Shown here one piece after another: positions 50,941 to 59,949 of a stretch of 64,000 nucleotides of DNA. The notes under the pieces are model-generated. The model did no database searches and was not told the origin of the DNA. It saw only the letters and a program-made list of their open reading frames with translations. The translations under genes and the position numbers were made by a program. The DNA is from a bacterium (GTDB taxonomy: Bacteria; Krumholzibacteriota; Krumholzibacteriia; LZORAL124-64-63), in NCBI GenBank assembly GCA_016712675.1, contig JADJQR010000001.1, forward strand, positions 2,604,001-2,668,000, written 5' to 3'. Numbering within the stretch: the stretch's first letter is position 1; each line of letters begins with the position of its first letter.

Positions 50941-51928
50941 GCAGGCCCCTCCCGGTCAGGTGCACGAAGACGTCCTCCAGCGTGGCCTGGTGCGTGCTGA
51001 GCGCGTCCATGCGCAGGCCGCGCCCCTCGAGCAGGGCGATGAGCGTCGGCAGCGTGGCGCCGGCCTGGTCCACGCTGAGCACCCAGGACGGCGCCTGCCT
51101 GGTCACCACGCGCACGCCCGGCAGCGCCGCCAGCTCGCGCTCCGCCAGCTCACCGTCGACGATGAACGAGACGATCTGGCTGGCCCCCAGCGAGGCGATC
51201 AGTGCCGCCGGCGTGTCCAGGGCGATGATCCGGCCGTGGTCGATGATCGCCACCCGGTCGCACAGCCGTGCCGCTTCCTCCATATAGTGCGTGGTCAGGA
51301 TGACGGTGCCGCCGCGCGCCTTGAACTCCTCGACGATCTCCCACACCCGCAGGCGCGCCTGCGGGTCCAGCCCGGTGCTGGGTTCGTCCAGGAACAGCAG
51401 GCGCGGGTCCCCCACCAGCGCGCAGGCCAGCGCCAGCCGCTGCTTCTGCCCACCGGAGAGCTTGCCCACGCGCGCGGCGCGCTTCTCCTGCAGGCCGGCC
51501 AGGTCCAGCACCTGGTCCACCTCGCGCCCGGTCTCGAAGAAGCTGCGGAAGAGCCGCACCGTCTCGCGCACGGTGAGCTTTTCTGACAGCTTGGTCTCCT
51601 GCAGCTGCACGCCCAGCTGCTGCCTGAGCGCGCGGTCGTCGCCCTTGCCCCAGCGCCGGCCCAGCAGCTCGATGGTGCCGGCGTCGGGCACCGTCAGGCC
51701 TTCGAGCATCTCCACAGTGGTCGTTTTCCCTGCACCGTTGGGGCCCAGCAGGCCGAAGCACTCGCCCGCGCGCACGTCGAGGTCCAGGCCGTCGACCGCC
51801 AGCACGTCTGGGTAGCGCTTGACCAGGCCGCGGCAGGAGACGGCGAAGGTGGAGGCTGTGGCGGCAGGCGGGGTCACGGGCGGGTCCGGCTTTCTGGGGT
51901 CGGGGGCGACAAGGCGGGGGCTCGCCAT
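50930..51928 (-). CDS. ABC transporter ATP-binding protein (ABC-2 exporter)
   Basis: A 332-residue ATPase: Walker A GLLGPNGAGKTTTVEMLEGL, Q-loop in LGVQLQETKLSEKLTVRET, signature VGKLSGGQKQRLALACALVG, Walker B LLFLDEPSTGLDPQARL and H-loop ILTTHYMEEA. The C-terminal DUF4162-like domain ends in TLEDVFVHLTGRGL, usual for CcmA/NatA-type exporters. The first 30 residues are a proline-rich tail. It pairs with the permease gene whose GTG lies within its last codons. Confidence 0.95.
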   Translation of the reverse strand: MASPRLVAPDPRKPDPPVTPPAATASTFAVSCRGLVKRYPDVLAVDGLDLDVRAGECFGLLGPNGAGKTTTVEMLEGLTVPDAGTIELLGRRWGKGDDRALRQQLGVQLQETKLSEKLTVRETVRLFRSFFETGREVDQVLDLAGLQEKRAARVGKLSGGQKQRLALACALVGDPRLLFLDEPSTGLDPQARLRVWEIVEEFKARGGTVILTTHYMEEAARLCDRVAIIDHGRIIALDTPAALIASLGASQIVSFIVDGELAERELAALPGVRVVTRQAPSWVLSVDQAGATLPTLIALLEGRGLRMDALSTHQATLEDVFVHLTGRGLREQ

Positions 51929-52010
51929 ATGGAAACACCAGGGTTGCGGAGCCGCAAGCGGTACGCCTCAGCGCGCCGGGAACTGCGCGACTATTCACGT
52001 CGCCAGCAGC

Positions 52011-53339
52011 TCAAGTCGCGCGGGCAGCCGACGCCAGCAACCGCAACACGCCCTCCTGCTCCAGGAGAAGCAGGCCCAGTCGCTGGTCGGAAATCCCATT
52101 GCGGAGCCGGTGATCGAACGAGGCCAAGCCGTCGCGCACTTCGCCCGCGAACGACTTCAGGACCACGCCGTGCGCAGCCAGGTCCGGCCCCAGTGACGCC
52201 AGGTGCGAGGCGAACAGGCACGTACAGCCGGCGACGGCCCCGAACCCTGCCACGACCAACCGCGTCGCCTCCGTCGCGTCAAGCACGTTCGTGCCGCGAA
52301 ACGCCTCGTCGACGAGGACGAGCGTACGCCTGCTGCCAGCCACAAGCTCCGCCGCCTCCTTCATGCGCCGAACCTCTGCCAGGTAGTAGCTGACACCAGA
52401 GGTCAGGTCGTCGGCTGTGTTGAGGGCCGTGAACACTGCGTCGACCGGGCTCAAGCGCAGGACTTGCGCCGGCGCAAGCAGACCGACCTGGGCCAGCAGT
52501 TGGGCGACTCCGACCGACTTCAGGAAGGTGGTCTTGCCGGCCATGTTGGGACCGGTCAGAAAGACCACATGATCGTCGCGGTCCAACTCGAGATCATTGC
52601 CGACCGGCTCCGCGAGCAGCGGATGGCGCAGTCCCAGGACCGCAAAGCACGGCTCGCCCTCCACCACCTCGGGCACGCAATAGCCACGGTCGACACCGAA
52701 CGCCGCCAGACTCGTCAGTGCATCCAGTTCAGCTGCGCCGGCCACCAACCGCTCCAGTGGGCCCCGGCCTGCACCTCGCAGTCTCGCGTCGCAGCGCACC
52801 ACGGACCACGCCGAGCCGCCGAAGCCTCGCCCCGCAGCTTCCACGGCGGCCGCCGCAGCGAAGGTGTCGCGAAGCGTCAGCCCGAGCTGACCGTTCGGAT
52901 TTAGGCGAAGCAACATTTGGCAGTACGCGCCGGCATCTCGGGCCAGTCCGAGCGCGGCGGCGATGCCGCCGGCCAACTCGTCCCGGACATCGCGATATCG
53001 AAGAGCCCGCCGCACCGCGGCGAGACGCGAACCTGCCTGGCCCCACTGGACGGACTCGATCCGCGAGCGGGCGTACCGCTCGGCGCCGAGCATGAGCGCA
53101 TCCGTGAACGGTACAGGGATCGGGTTCGCCCGCAGGAAGGCGAAGTCGCGCTGGGCCGCCCGGATATCCCGGATTTCGACGAAGGGCTGATTCAGCTTCT
53201 CCCGCAGAACGCGGCTGCCCAGCCTGGTCTGCGCGCGATCGAGCACGAAACAGAGGCCAAAGCCGCCGCCGGCATCGGTGAAAATCTCCAACTCGCGCAG
53301 GGTCTGGTCATCCAGCCGCAATCGGCGGGGCTCAGTCAT
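52011..53339 (-). CDS. Short MutS-family ATPase
   Basis: A 442-residue protein with only the MutS core (LGSRVLREKLNQPFVEIRDI resembles domain III) and the ATPase domain: GPNMAGKTTFLKSVGVAQLL (Walker A), GVSYYLAEVRRMKEA, LVLVDEAFRGTNVLDATEAT (Walker B) and CLFASHLASL. The mismatch-recognition domain I and the Smr domain of MutS2 are both missing, as in the MutS6/7/8-like groups. Its role is unknown and unlikely to be standard mismatch repair. ATG 53339 has GGAG upstream; the frame is open further upstream without homology. Confidence 0.88.
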   Translation of the reverse strand: MTEPRRLRLDDQTLRELEIFTDAGGGFGLCFVLDRAQTRLGSRVLREKLNQPFVEIRDIRAAQRDFAFLRANPIPVPFTDALMLGAERYARSRIESVQWGQAGSRLAAVRRALRYRDVRDELAGGIAAALGLARDAGAYCQMLLRLNPNGQLGLTLRDTFAAAAAVEAAGRGFGGSAWSVVRCDARLRGAGRGPLERLVAGAAELDALTSLAAFGVDRGYCVPEVVEGEPCFAVLGLRHPLLAEPVGNDLELDRDDHVVFLTGPNMAGKTTFLKSVGVAQLLAQVGLLAPAQVLRLSPVDAVFTALNTADDLTSGVSYYLAEVRRMKEAAELVAGSRRTLVLVDEAFRGTNVLDATEATRLVVAGFGAVAGCTCLFASHLASLGPDLAAHGVVLKSFAGEVRDGLASFDHRLRNGISDQRLGLLLLEQEGVLRLLASAARAT

Positions 53340-53490
53340 GCGATCTCCGGATTGGAATGGGCTCGAATTCCCTGATACCCCGGCAGGCAGTGGAGGTTCC
53401 GCTGCTTCCAAGCCCGGCTTGTGCCGTCGCAAGGGCCACGATCGGTGCCGCGGCAATCGGTACCGCGTGTGCCGGCACACGCCCGTACGC

Positions 53491-54048
53491 TCAGTGCGTG
53501 GCGATGCCCCGGCTCTCGACGAACGCCCCTTCCGGCGCCAGGTGCACCAGCAGCACGCGCGCCGCCTCGGCGCCGCCGCCGTCGCGCGCGAGCGTCACCG
53601 CCAGCACCGGGTGGGCGCCGGCGGCCGCCGGCTCCTGCAGGTGCACCTCGCGGACGATCTCGCGCGGGCGCAATCGCGGCCGCACCGCCGCCAGCGCCAC
53701 GCGCACGTGGTCGGGCGTCAGTTCGCCGGCGGCGCGCACGATGGCCGTCGCGCCGGCCAGGTCAGAGCGCACCCAGGCACCCTCGGCGAGGCGACGCGGC
53801 GCCGTGCCCTCGCGGCCCATCAGGCGCAGCACGCGGCCCATCGTCGTGTCGCCGGCCGCGCAGGCGAAGACCAGGTAGCAGTCGGGGCCGCAGGGTTCGC
53901 AGCGCGCCACGATCTCGCCCGGCGGCAGGGCTGACTGCAGGTGGGGCGGGAGCGTCTCGGGCGCGCGTGCAGCGGCGCCCGCCACGAGCAGGCAGGACAG
54001 GGCGGCGTGGGCCGTCACCCGACGCAGGAACTGAAGGAACCGGAACAC
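53491..54048 (-). CDS. Secreted protein of unknown function
   Basis: About 185 residues. From GTG 54048 the protein begins with VFRFLQFLRRVTAHAALSC, a signal peptide ending near AARA, then PPGEIVARCEPCGPDCYLVF and FACAAGDTTM, whose four cysteines may form disulfides, and a C-terminal half rich in beta strands. The frame is open to ATG 54168, which would overlap the dockerin-like gene by 26 bases; neither start has a clear ribosome site. No family recognised. Confidence 0.6.
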   Translation of the reverse strand: MFRFLQFLRRVTAHAALSCLLVAGAAARAPETLPPHLQSALPPGEIVARCEPCGPDCYLVFACAAGDTTMGRVLRLMGREGTAPRRLAEGAWVRSDLAGATAIVRAAGELTPDHVRVALAAVRPRLRPREIVREVHLQEPAAAGAHPVLAVTLARDGGGAEAARVLLVHLAPEGAFVESRGIATH

Positions 54049-54142
54049 GGCAGCTGCCAATCCGCCGCGCAGGGCCAGGGACGCGCGGTCGCCCCACACG
54101 GTCGGTCGCGTCGGCCGCGACCGCAAGCGGGCAGCCCTCGCG

Positions 54143-54808
54143 TCAGGGACAGCCCGCCCCCATGGCATTGGCCAGCGGCGCGATGTCGCTCAGGTTGACC
54201 ACGCCGTCGAAGTGCAGGTCCGAGCGGAACGCGCCCTGTCTGGCCCAGAAGTCGGCCGCGAACAGCGGCACATCGCGCAGTTCGACGATGCCGTCGCCGT
54301 TGAGGTCGGGGCTGTTGTGGCGGAGGACCAGGCCCGGATTGGTCGCCAGCGGCAGGCCCCACACCATGACCGCGGTGGGTCCCTGGGTCCAGCCGCCGGC
54401 GCGCAGGGGCTGCTGCCAGGTCGTCGTGCCGTCGGCGCCGGTCGGGCCGTCGGCGACGGTGCCGCCGGCGCAGGCGACGAAGTTGCCCGAGGTGCCGTAG
54501 ATCTCCAGCCAGATGTCGGTCGCCGGCACGCCGACGATGGGATTCCAGCCGGCGTCGCGCAGGTGGAGCGTGATGGTGGCGTTGACGGTCTGGCCGTTGA
54601 TGATGCGGGCCTGCGTGAACGCCGCGCCCGATCCGTCCGGCACGTTGTACAGCACCGGCTGCACGCCGATCGGCGCAGCGGTCTCGGCCGTGGAGGCCTC
54701 TTCCCAGAACGTCGGCGGCCAGTCGGCGCGGGCGGTGGCGGGAGCCAGAAGGAGGACCGGAACGAAGACAGCGAGAATGAAGCCGGCGGAAATGCTGCGC
54801 ATCCTCAT
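54143..54808 (-). CDS. Secreted protein with C-terminal dockerin-like EF-hand pair
   Basis: A 221-residue exported protein: signal peptide (ISAGFILAVFVPVLLLAPAT), an Ig-like beta domain (about 30-160), then two dockerin-like calcium loops at the end, DLNGDGIVELRDVPLFAADF and LHFDGVVNLSDIAPLANAMG (about 168-217). Such modules without cellulosomes are widespread in Krumholzibacteriota/Eisenbacteria-type genomes and may act in surface attachment. ATG 54808 has GGAGGT six bases before. The loop residue D in each repeat is kept, so calcium binding is plausible. Confidence 0.88.
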   Translation of the reverse strand: MRMRSISAGFILAVFVPVLLLAPATARADWPPTFWEEASTAETAAPIGVQPVLYNVPDGSGAAFTQARIINGQTVNATITLHLRDAGWNPIVGVPATDIWLEIYGTSGNFVACAGGTVADGPTGADGTTTWQQPLRAGGWTQGPTAVMVWGLPLATNPGLVLRHNSPDLNGDGIVELRDVPLFAADFWARQGAFRSDLHFDGVVNLSDIAPLANAMGAGCP

Positions 54809-54979
54809 CGCGATACCTCCTGCGGAAGCCGGAACAGTCTGGGCGGTACTGATGGCGCACCGCCAGCCTGAGTGATTCTACCTGCCGCCGCCGTGTGCGG
54901 TCAATGCCGCGCGCCGGAAATCGCCGCCCGCCAGGTCACGTTTCCGTGACGCTTGTGCCAGCGCACGCGGGCTGCGCGC

Positions 54980-55639
54980 CTACGGCTGCCGCTCGAGCAC
55001 GCGGCGCAGGCGCTCGCGCAGATGTTCGTCCGTCTCCGTCGCGTCCAGTTCCTTGGCCAGCGACAGCGCTTCATCGCACGGCAGGTGATAGAGGCAGCTG
55101 AGGACGTGGACCGGCTCGTCCTGCGCGCCTGCAGCGGCGCCCGCACGCAGTTCCAGGCAGCGCGCGCGCAGGATCCCGACACCGCGACAGTCCTGCAGGA
55201 TGGCCATGAGCGCGTAGTCGGGGACGGAGAGCCGGCGTCCATCGGCGAACAGCTCGGCGAACACGTCGAGGCTGTCGAGACGGGCGACGCCGTGCGCGGC
55301 GGCCGCCGCCAGCACGCCGCGACGCCATTCGGCCGATGCGGAACCGGGCAGCGCCAGCAGCCTCCGGGCCGCCGCCGCGATGCGCGGGACCATCGTGTCG
55401 GCGCGCGCCGCCGCGAAGCGGACCGCATGCGCCCTGCCGGCCCACAGTGGCGTGTCGAGCCAGGTTCCCCGCTGCTGGCACAACAGCGCAGAGAGGAACT
55501 CCCGATGGTCGGGGCCGGCCTCGAACGCGGACACGTAGTGCTCGGCGGTGTCGACGCATTCGCCGGCCTGCGCCAGGGCGGATCCACCGGCGATCGCCGC
55601 GAGCACCCACGCGCCAGCAATCAACGTTCTTGCCATCAT
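54980..55639 (-). CDS. Secreted helical-repeat protein of unknown function
   Basis: A 219-residue protein with signal peptide (TLIAGAWVLAAIAGGSALAQ) and repeated helix pairs (REFLSALLCQQRGTWLDTPL; RRGVLAAAAAHGVARLDSLD; LMAILQDCRGVGILRARCLE), like a HEAT or Sel1 array. Cysteines occur in pairs. ATG 55639 is chosen (ATGATG), though the best purine tract (GGGAGGG) lies 18 bases upstream. It resembles the membrane-anchored HEAT-like protein at 39.0-39.4 kb only in general style. Function not recognised. Confidence 0.62.
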   Translation of the reverse strand: MMARTLIAGAWVLAAIAGGSALAQAGECVDTAEHYVSAFEAGPDHREFLSALLCQQRGTWLDTPLWAGRAHAVRFAAARADTMVPRIAAAARRLLALPGSASAEWRRGVLAAAAAHGVARLDSLDVFAELFADGRRLSVPDYALMAILQDCRGVGILRARCLELRAGAAAGAQDEPVHVLSCLYHLPCDEALSLAKELDATETDEHLRERLRRVLERQP

Positions 55640-55741
55640 CGTGCTGGTCAGGGCGCCCTCCCTTCGAGTGGCGGATTCAGGTGGAAACTTGCGCCGGCGC
55701 AAGTCCCGCCGATACAAGCCCCGCCGCCCCGCTCCTTGCCC

Positions 55742-57847
55742 CTACCCCGCCATGAACGTCGCCGCCGAAGCCCAACTGCGCGCCAGTGCGTCCCTCAGCG
55801 CGCGGCCCTCGACGCCGGCCAGCTTCGGGTCGTCGCGCAGCAGCGCGTCGACGTCCTCACGGCATTCCCTGGCCAGCTGCGCGTCGCGCACCGGGTTGGC
55901 CAGGCGGAAGCCGGGCGCGCCGTGCTGCCTGACGCCCCAGGCGTCGCCGGGGCCGCGCAGGCGCAGGTCCTCCTCGGCCAGCTCGAAGCCGTCGGTGTGC
56001 TCGCTGAAGAACTTCACGCGTTCCCACGACTCCTCGCCCAGGAAGCGGTCGCACAGCAGCCAGCAGCGCGAGGCGTCCTTGCCGCGGCCGATGCGCCCGC
56101 GCAGCTGGTGCAGCTGGGCCAGGCCGAAGCGCTCGGGGTTGTGGATCACCATGGCCGTGGCGTTGGGCACGTCGACGCCGACCTCCACCACGGTCGTGGC
56201 CACCAGCACGGGAGCCTCACCGGCGGTGAACGCGGCCATCACGGCCTGCTTGTCCTTCGCCTTCATCTTCCCGTGCAGCAGCTCGACGCGCGTGCCGGGG
56301 AACACCTCGGCGCGCAGGCGCTCGCATTCGCTGACGGCGGCCTTGAGGTCCTGACCCTCGGTCTCCTCGATGACCGGGTAGATGACGTAGACCTGGCGGC
56401 CGCGCTCGACCTCGCGGCGGCATTCCTGCCAGACCTGTTCCTCCTGCTCGTCGCGCGCGATGTGCGTCTGGATGGGGATGCGGCCGACGGGCATCTCGTC
56501 GATCAGCGACAGGTCCAGATCGCCGTACAGGGTCAGGCCCAGCGAGCGCGGGATGGGCGTCGCGCTCATCACCAGCACGTGGGCGGCGGTGCCCTGCTCG
56601 GTGGTGGCCGACTTGCCGCGCTGGCGCACGCCGAAACGGTGCTGCTCGTCGACCACCGCCAGGGCCAGCCGGGGCAGCCGCACGTCGCCCTCCAGGACGG
56701 CGTGGGTGCCGACCAGCAGGTCCACCTCGCCGGCGGCGGCGCCTTCGAGCACCGCGCGGCGCTTCGCCGACGGCGTCGAGCCGGTCAGCGACTCCACGGT
56801 CACGCCCAGCGGCGCGCACAGGCGCGTCATCACGGCGGCGTGCTGCTGCGCCAGCACCTCGGTGGGCGCCAGCACCACCGCCTGGTAGCCCTGCTCGACC
56901 ACGAACAGCGCGCTGATCAGCGCCACCAGCGTCTTGCCCGAGCCGACATCGCCTTGCAGCAGGCGGTGCATCGCGCTGCCCGAACGCAGGTCGGCCAGGA
57001 TCTCGCCCAGCACGCGCCGTTGCGCCCGCGTCAGCTGGTAGGGCAGGCCGTCGACCAGGCGCTTGGTCAGTTCGCCCGGCTTCTCCAGCTTCAGGCCCGC
57101 CTGCCGGCGCGCGTGCTCACGGCGCAGCGCCATCAGCAGCTGCACGGTGAACAGTTCCTCGTAGACCAGGCGGCGGCGGGCCGCCTCCAGCGCGGCGGGA
57201 TCGGCCGGGAAGTGGATGTCGCGCAGGGCCTGCGCGCGGCCAGGCAACGCGCGGCGGCGCGCGATGGCTGCCGGCAGCAGCTCGGGCCCCTGCGTGCCGA
57301 GCCGCTCCAGCGACTGGTAGACCAGCGCCCGCAGCCAGTGCTGGCCAATGCCGGAGGTCAGCCCGTACACCGGCACCAGGCGCCCGGTGTGCAGCCCGGC
57401 CGGCACGGACCCGCCGTCGTCCGCACCCTCGTCGTCCAGGATCTCGAAGTCCGGGTGCGTCATCTGCAGCCGCCCCTGGTGGCGCTGCACCACGCCGCTG
57501 GCCATCACCTTGCGGCCGGGCCGGAACTGGTTCTTGAGGTACTTCTGGTTGAACCAGACGCAGAAGAGCACGCCCGAGTCGTCGCCCAGCGACAGGGTCA
57601 GCAGGCTGCCTCCGGTGCGGGTGCGGCGGTCGCCGGCGGTCAGGACCTCGCCCAGCACGGTGGCCTCGGTGCCGGGCCGGGCGCGCCCGATGGGCACCGT
57701 GGCGCTGCGGTCGAAGTAGCGGCGGGGGTAGTGGGCCAGCAGGTCGCCCACGGTCATGATGCCCAGGCGGTCCAGGGCCCGGGCCCGGGCCGGCCCCACG
57801 GACTTCAGAAACTGGACATGGGTTTCCAGATTAAAGAGCGCCGCCAT
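55742..57847 (-). CDS. recG: ATP-dependent DNA helicase RecG
   Basis: A 701-residue RecG that regresses stalled replication forks and processes Holliday junctions. The N-terminal wedge/OB domain (VGDLLAHYPRRYFDR, FCVWFNQKYLKNQFRPG) precedes the helicase core: LLQGDVGSGKTLVALISALF, VVLAPTEVLAQQHAAVM, VVDEQHRFGVRQR (DEQH), VMSATPIPRSL, VATTVVEVGVDVPNATAMVI and LHQLRGRIGRG. ATG 57847 is preferred over ATG 57889, because homology starts at MAALFNLETHVQFLKSVGPA. It is divergent from rpmB, with 139 bases between. Confidence 0.96.
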   Translation of the reverse strand: MAALFNLETHVQFLKSVGPARARALDRLGIMTVGDLLAHYPRRYFDRSATVPIGRARPGTEATVLGEVLTAGDRRTRTGGSLLTLSLGDDSGVLFCVWFNQKYLKNQFRPGRKVMASGVVQRHQGRLQMTHPDFEILDDEGADDGGSVPAGLHTGRLVPVYGLTSGIGQHWLRALVYQSLERLGTQGPELLPAAIARRRALPGRAQALRDIHFPADPAALEAARRRLVYEELFTVQLLMALRREHARRQAGLKLEKPGELTKRLVDGLPYQLTRAQRRVLGEILADLRSGSAMHRLLQGDVGSGKTLVALISALFVVEQGYQAVVLAPTEVLAQQHAAVMTRLCAPLGVTVESLTGSTPSAKRRAVLEGAAAGEVDLLVGTHAVLEGDVRLPRLALAVVDEQHRFGVRQRGKSATTEQGTAAHVLVMSATPIPRSLGLTLYGDLDLSLIDEMPVGRIPIQTHIARDEQEEQVWQECRREVERGRQVYVIYPVIEETEGQDLKAAVSECERLRAEVFPGTRVELLHGKMKAKDKQAVMAAFTAGEAPVLVATTVVEVGVDVPNATAMVIHNPERFGLAQLHQLRGRIGRGKDASRCWLLCDRFLGEESWERVKFFSEHTDGFELAEEDLRLRGPGDAWGVRQHGAPGFRLANPVRDAQLARECREDVDALLRDDPKLAGVEGRALRDALARSWASAATFMAG

Positions 57848-57896
57848 GTTCCCCCGCCGGCCACCGGGCCGTGCCGGGGGTCGGAGCACTAATTCC

Positions 57897-57925
57897 TTGC
57901 TGCCTGCCGCGCCGCATGTTAGATT
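57897..57925 (+). promoter_or_regulatory. Predicted promoter of rpmB
   Basis: TTGCTG (57897-57902) and TAGATT (57920-57925) are spaced by 17 bases and face rpmB at 57987 in the short divergent region with recG. The match to consensus is moderate (about seven of twelve positions). The predicted start near 57932 would give a leader of roughly 55 bases. Confidence 0.45.
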
Positions 57926-57986
57926 GCGCGACTTGTGATTTCAACGTCAGGCGCAGGGGTTTGCCCCGCGCGGGAGGAAGAGCGTC

Positions 57987-58178
57987 ATGAGCAGGGTATG
58001 CTCGGTTTGCGGCAAGGGCCCCCAGTACGGCAATCGCGTCAGCCACGCGCACAACCTGACGCGCCATCGGTGGTTGCCGAACCTGCAGAAGATCAGGTTC
58101 GAGCTCGAGGGCAAGGTCCGGCGCGCCTATGTGTGCACGCGCTGCATCCGCACCGGGACGATCAAGAAGGTCGTCTGA
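57987..58178 (+). CDS. rpmB: Large ribosomal subunit protein bL28
   Basis: A 63-residue bL28: [40 protein letters not shown] and [15 protein letters not shown]. Two CxxC pairs (CSVC, CTRC) mark the zinc-binding C+ form. ATG 57987 has a purine-rich GGGAGGAAG site before it. It is a single gene facing away from recG, and the convergent TPR-parvulin gene begins 56 bases after its end. Confidence 0.97.
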   Translation: MSRVCSVCGKGPQYGNRVSHAHNLTRHRWLPNLQKIRFELEGKVRRAYVCTRCIRTGTIKKVV

Positions 58179-58234
58179 TCGGCGCCTGTGCCTGCCACGG
58201 TGGCCGACTGCCGCCGCGCCCCGTCCACTGATCC

Positions 58235-59782
58235 TCACGGTATCCGCTTGAAGAGGTGAATCAGGCCCTTCGATTCGATCGGAGGGCTTGTTTCGCCCAC
58301 CCGGAGCTTGAGGATGGCACCCCGCAGGGGTTCGATCATCTCTTCGGTCTTGATCCAGCCGATGTCGCCGCCGCGAGCGGACGCGGCCCCGTAGGAATGC
58401 TGCACGACCAGCGCGGCGAAGTCCTCCCCGCGTCCGAGCGCCTCGGTCACGGCAGCCAGTTGCTCCCTGTCGTTCAGGACCATGTGCAGCAGATGCACCT
58501 TGCCTTCGGCCTGGGCCCCGAGCGCTGCGTCGCGAAGCACAGCCAGGCGCTGTTCCCAGGCGACCAGTTCCCCGGCGTTCGCCTGGTCCAGTTCCTTCAG
58601 ACGCGCCACCGCCACGAGCGCTTGGTCCCAGCGGCCGAGATCCTCCAGCACCTGGATCTTGACGACATGGGCGGTCAGCATCCGGCCATCCAGCCGCAGG
58701 GCGTATTCCACCTCGGCCAGAGCGCCCTCCAGCTGCCCCTGTCTCTGCAGATGGATCGCGTAATTGAAATGCCCGACGGGGTCGTTCGGTTGTTCCTTAA
58801 GAAAGACCTTGAAGTGGACTCCGGCCTCCTCGTGCAGCCCCGCCACCTCCATGGCGTTGGCCAGGTTGAAGCGCACGCGGGGGGCGCCGCCCCCACGCGC
58901 CACAGCCTTGCGAAGGTAGACCACGGCAGAGTCGATCTGGTCGGCCGCGAAGAACGCCTCGCCCAGCCCGCCCAGACTGGCCGCGTCCGGCTCCAAACTC
59001 ACGGCGTGGCGTGCGTACTCGATGGCTTTGGCGTGGCGGCTGCAGAGGATCGCCAGATCGGCCGCACTGCGCCAGTCCGCGACCTCGCGCGGCTCCAACC
59101 CGAGCGCATCCTGCAGGTGGTCCAGCGCCTGGGACCACAGGCCGCGCCCGGCGGCGATGTCGGCCAGCAGACGATGCAGCCAGGCTTGGTCCAACCCCCG
59201 GGTCTTCAGTTGCATGAGAAACTGGTACGCACGTGTCGGATCGCCGTCACCCATCGCCAGGCGGGCCAACCCCTCCAGCACGCCGGCGTGGGACGTGTCC
59301 CGCTGCAGGGCCTTCTCCCAGCACGCGCGCGCCTGATCCCGTTCGCCGCTTGCGGCCAATGCCCGACCGCTCCAGTAGAGAGCCTCGGCGTCCTCGGGAG
59401 CAACCGCCACCGCCCGGTCCGCGAAGCGCCGCGCCTGGGCCGGGTCCCCGGCTTCCAGTGCGATGACCGTCAGCGGGAGCAACAGGTCCAACCGATCGCC
59501 TTCGACCGCCAGGCAGGCCAGCAGGGCGGTCCTGGCGACTTCGTGCTCACCCCGGCGGTAGGCCTCCCGTCCCCGCGCACAGGCTTCGGCACCTGCCGCC
59601 GGTGACGCCGCCGTGGGTGCCGGGCCCTGGGCCCCGGCCACGCCGGCGCCGGCCGCCATCAGGAGCAGAACCGTCAAGGCGGCCTGGGCTCCACCCGTGC
59701 GTCGGCGCCACGGTAGCCGGCGCGAACGATTCCCGGTATCAGCTTGAAGCGGCCGAGCACAGCACCCGGCGGCATCGAACAT
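58235..59782 (-). CDS. Periplasmic TPR protein with C-terminal parvulin (PpiC) domain
   Basis: About 515 residues. A late hydrophobic segment (AALTVLLLMAAGAGVAGAQ) is a signal peptide or anchor after an unusually long basic N-terminus; the true start may be later than ATG 59782, which has no clear ribosome site. Roughly ten TPR units follow (for example AEALYWSGRALAASGERDQA, RVRFNLANAMEVAGLHEEAG). Residues about 425-515 form a PpiC-type prolyl isomerase: HLLHMVLNDREQLAAVTEAL, DFAALVVQHSYGAASARGGD, IGWIKTEEM and LRVGETSPPIESKGLIHLFK. TPR-parvulin fusions suggest a chaperone for envelope proteins. It is divergent from the response regulator gene. Confidence 0.85.
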   Translation of the reverse strand: MFDAAGCCARPLQADTGNRSRRLPWRRRTGGAQAALTVLLLMAAGAGVAGAQGPAPTAASPAAGAEACARGREAYRRGEHEVARTALLACLAVEGDRLDLLLPLTVIALEAGDPAQARRFADRAVAVAPEDAEALYWSGRALAASGERDQARACWEKALQRDTSHAGVLEGLARLAMGDGDPTRAYQFLMQLKTRGLDQAWLHRLLADIAAGRGLWSQALDHLQDALGLEPREVADWRSAADLAILCSRHAKAIEYARHAVSLEPDAASLGGLGEAFFAADQIDSAVVYLRKAVARGGGAPRVRFNLANAMEVAGLHEEAGVHFKVFLKEQPNDPVGHFNYAIHLQRQGQLEGALAEVEYALRLDGRMLTAHVVKIQVLEDLGRWDQALVAVARLKELDQANAGELVAWEQRLAVLRDAALGAQAEGKVHLLHMVLNDREQLAAVTEALGRGEDFAALVVQHSYGAASARGGDIGWIKTEEMIEPLRGAILKLRVGETSPPIESKGLIHLFKRIP

Positions 59783-59949
59783 GCAGGCGAACGGCAAAGA
59801 GGCGCTCCCGGTAAGGGATTGTCGGGTCAAGTCGCCGGCGGACCGGTCGATACCAGAGCCAGAACCGTCCCTCCCGCTTGCGGGTTCCCGACCTTCGTCG
59901 AGGCACGGGTTCGGCAGGGGCAGGCCGACGTCGAGGGGAAGATATCGCC

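Noticed and set aside
54953-57892. A 979-codon plus-strand frame opposite recG and its neighbour
   Set aside because: Same pattern as other antisense frames; the minus-strand RecG motifs are clear and the antisense protein has no domain.
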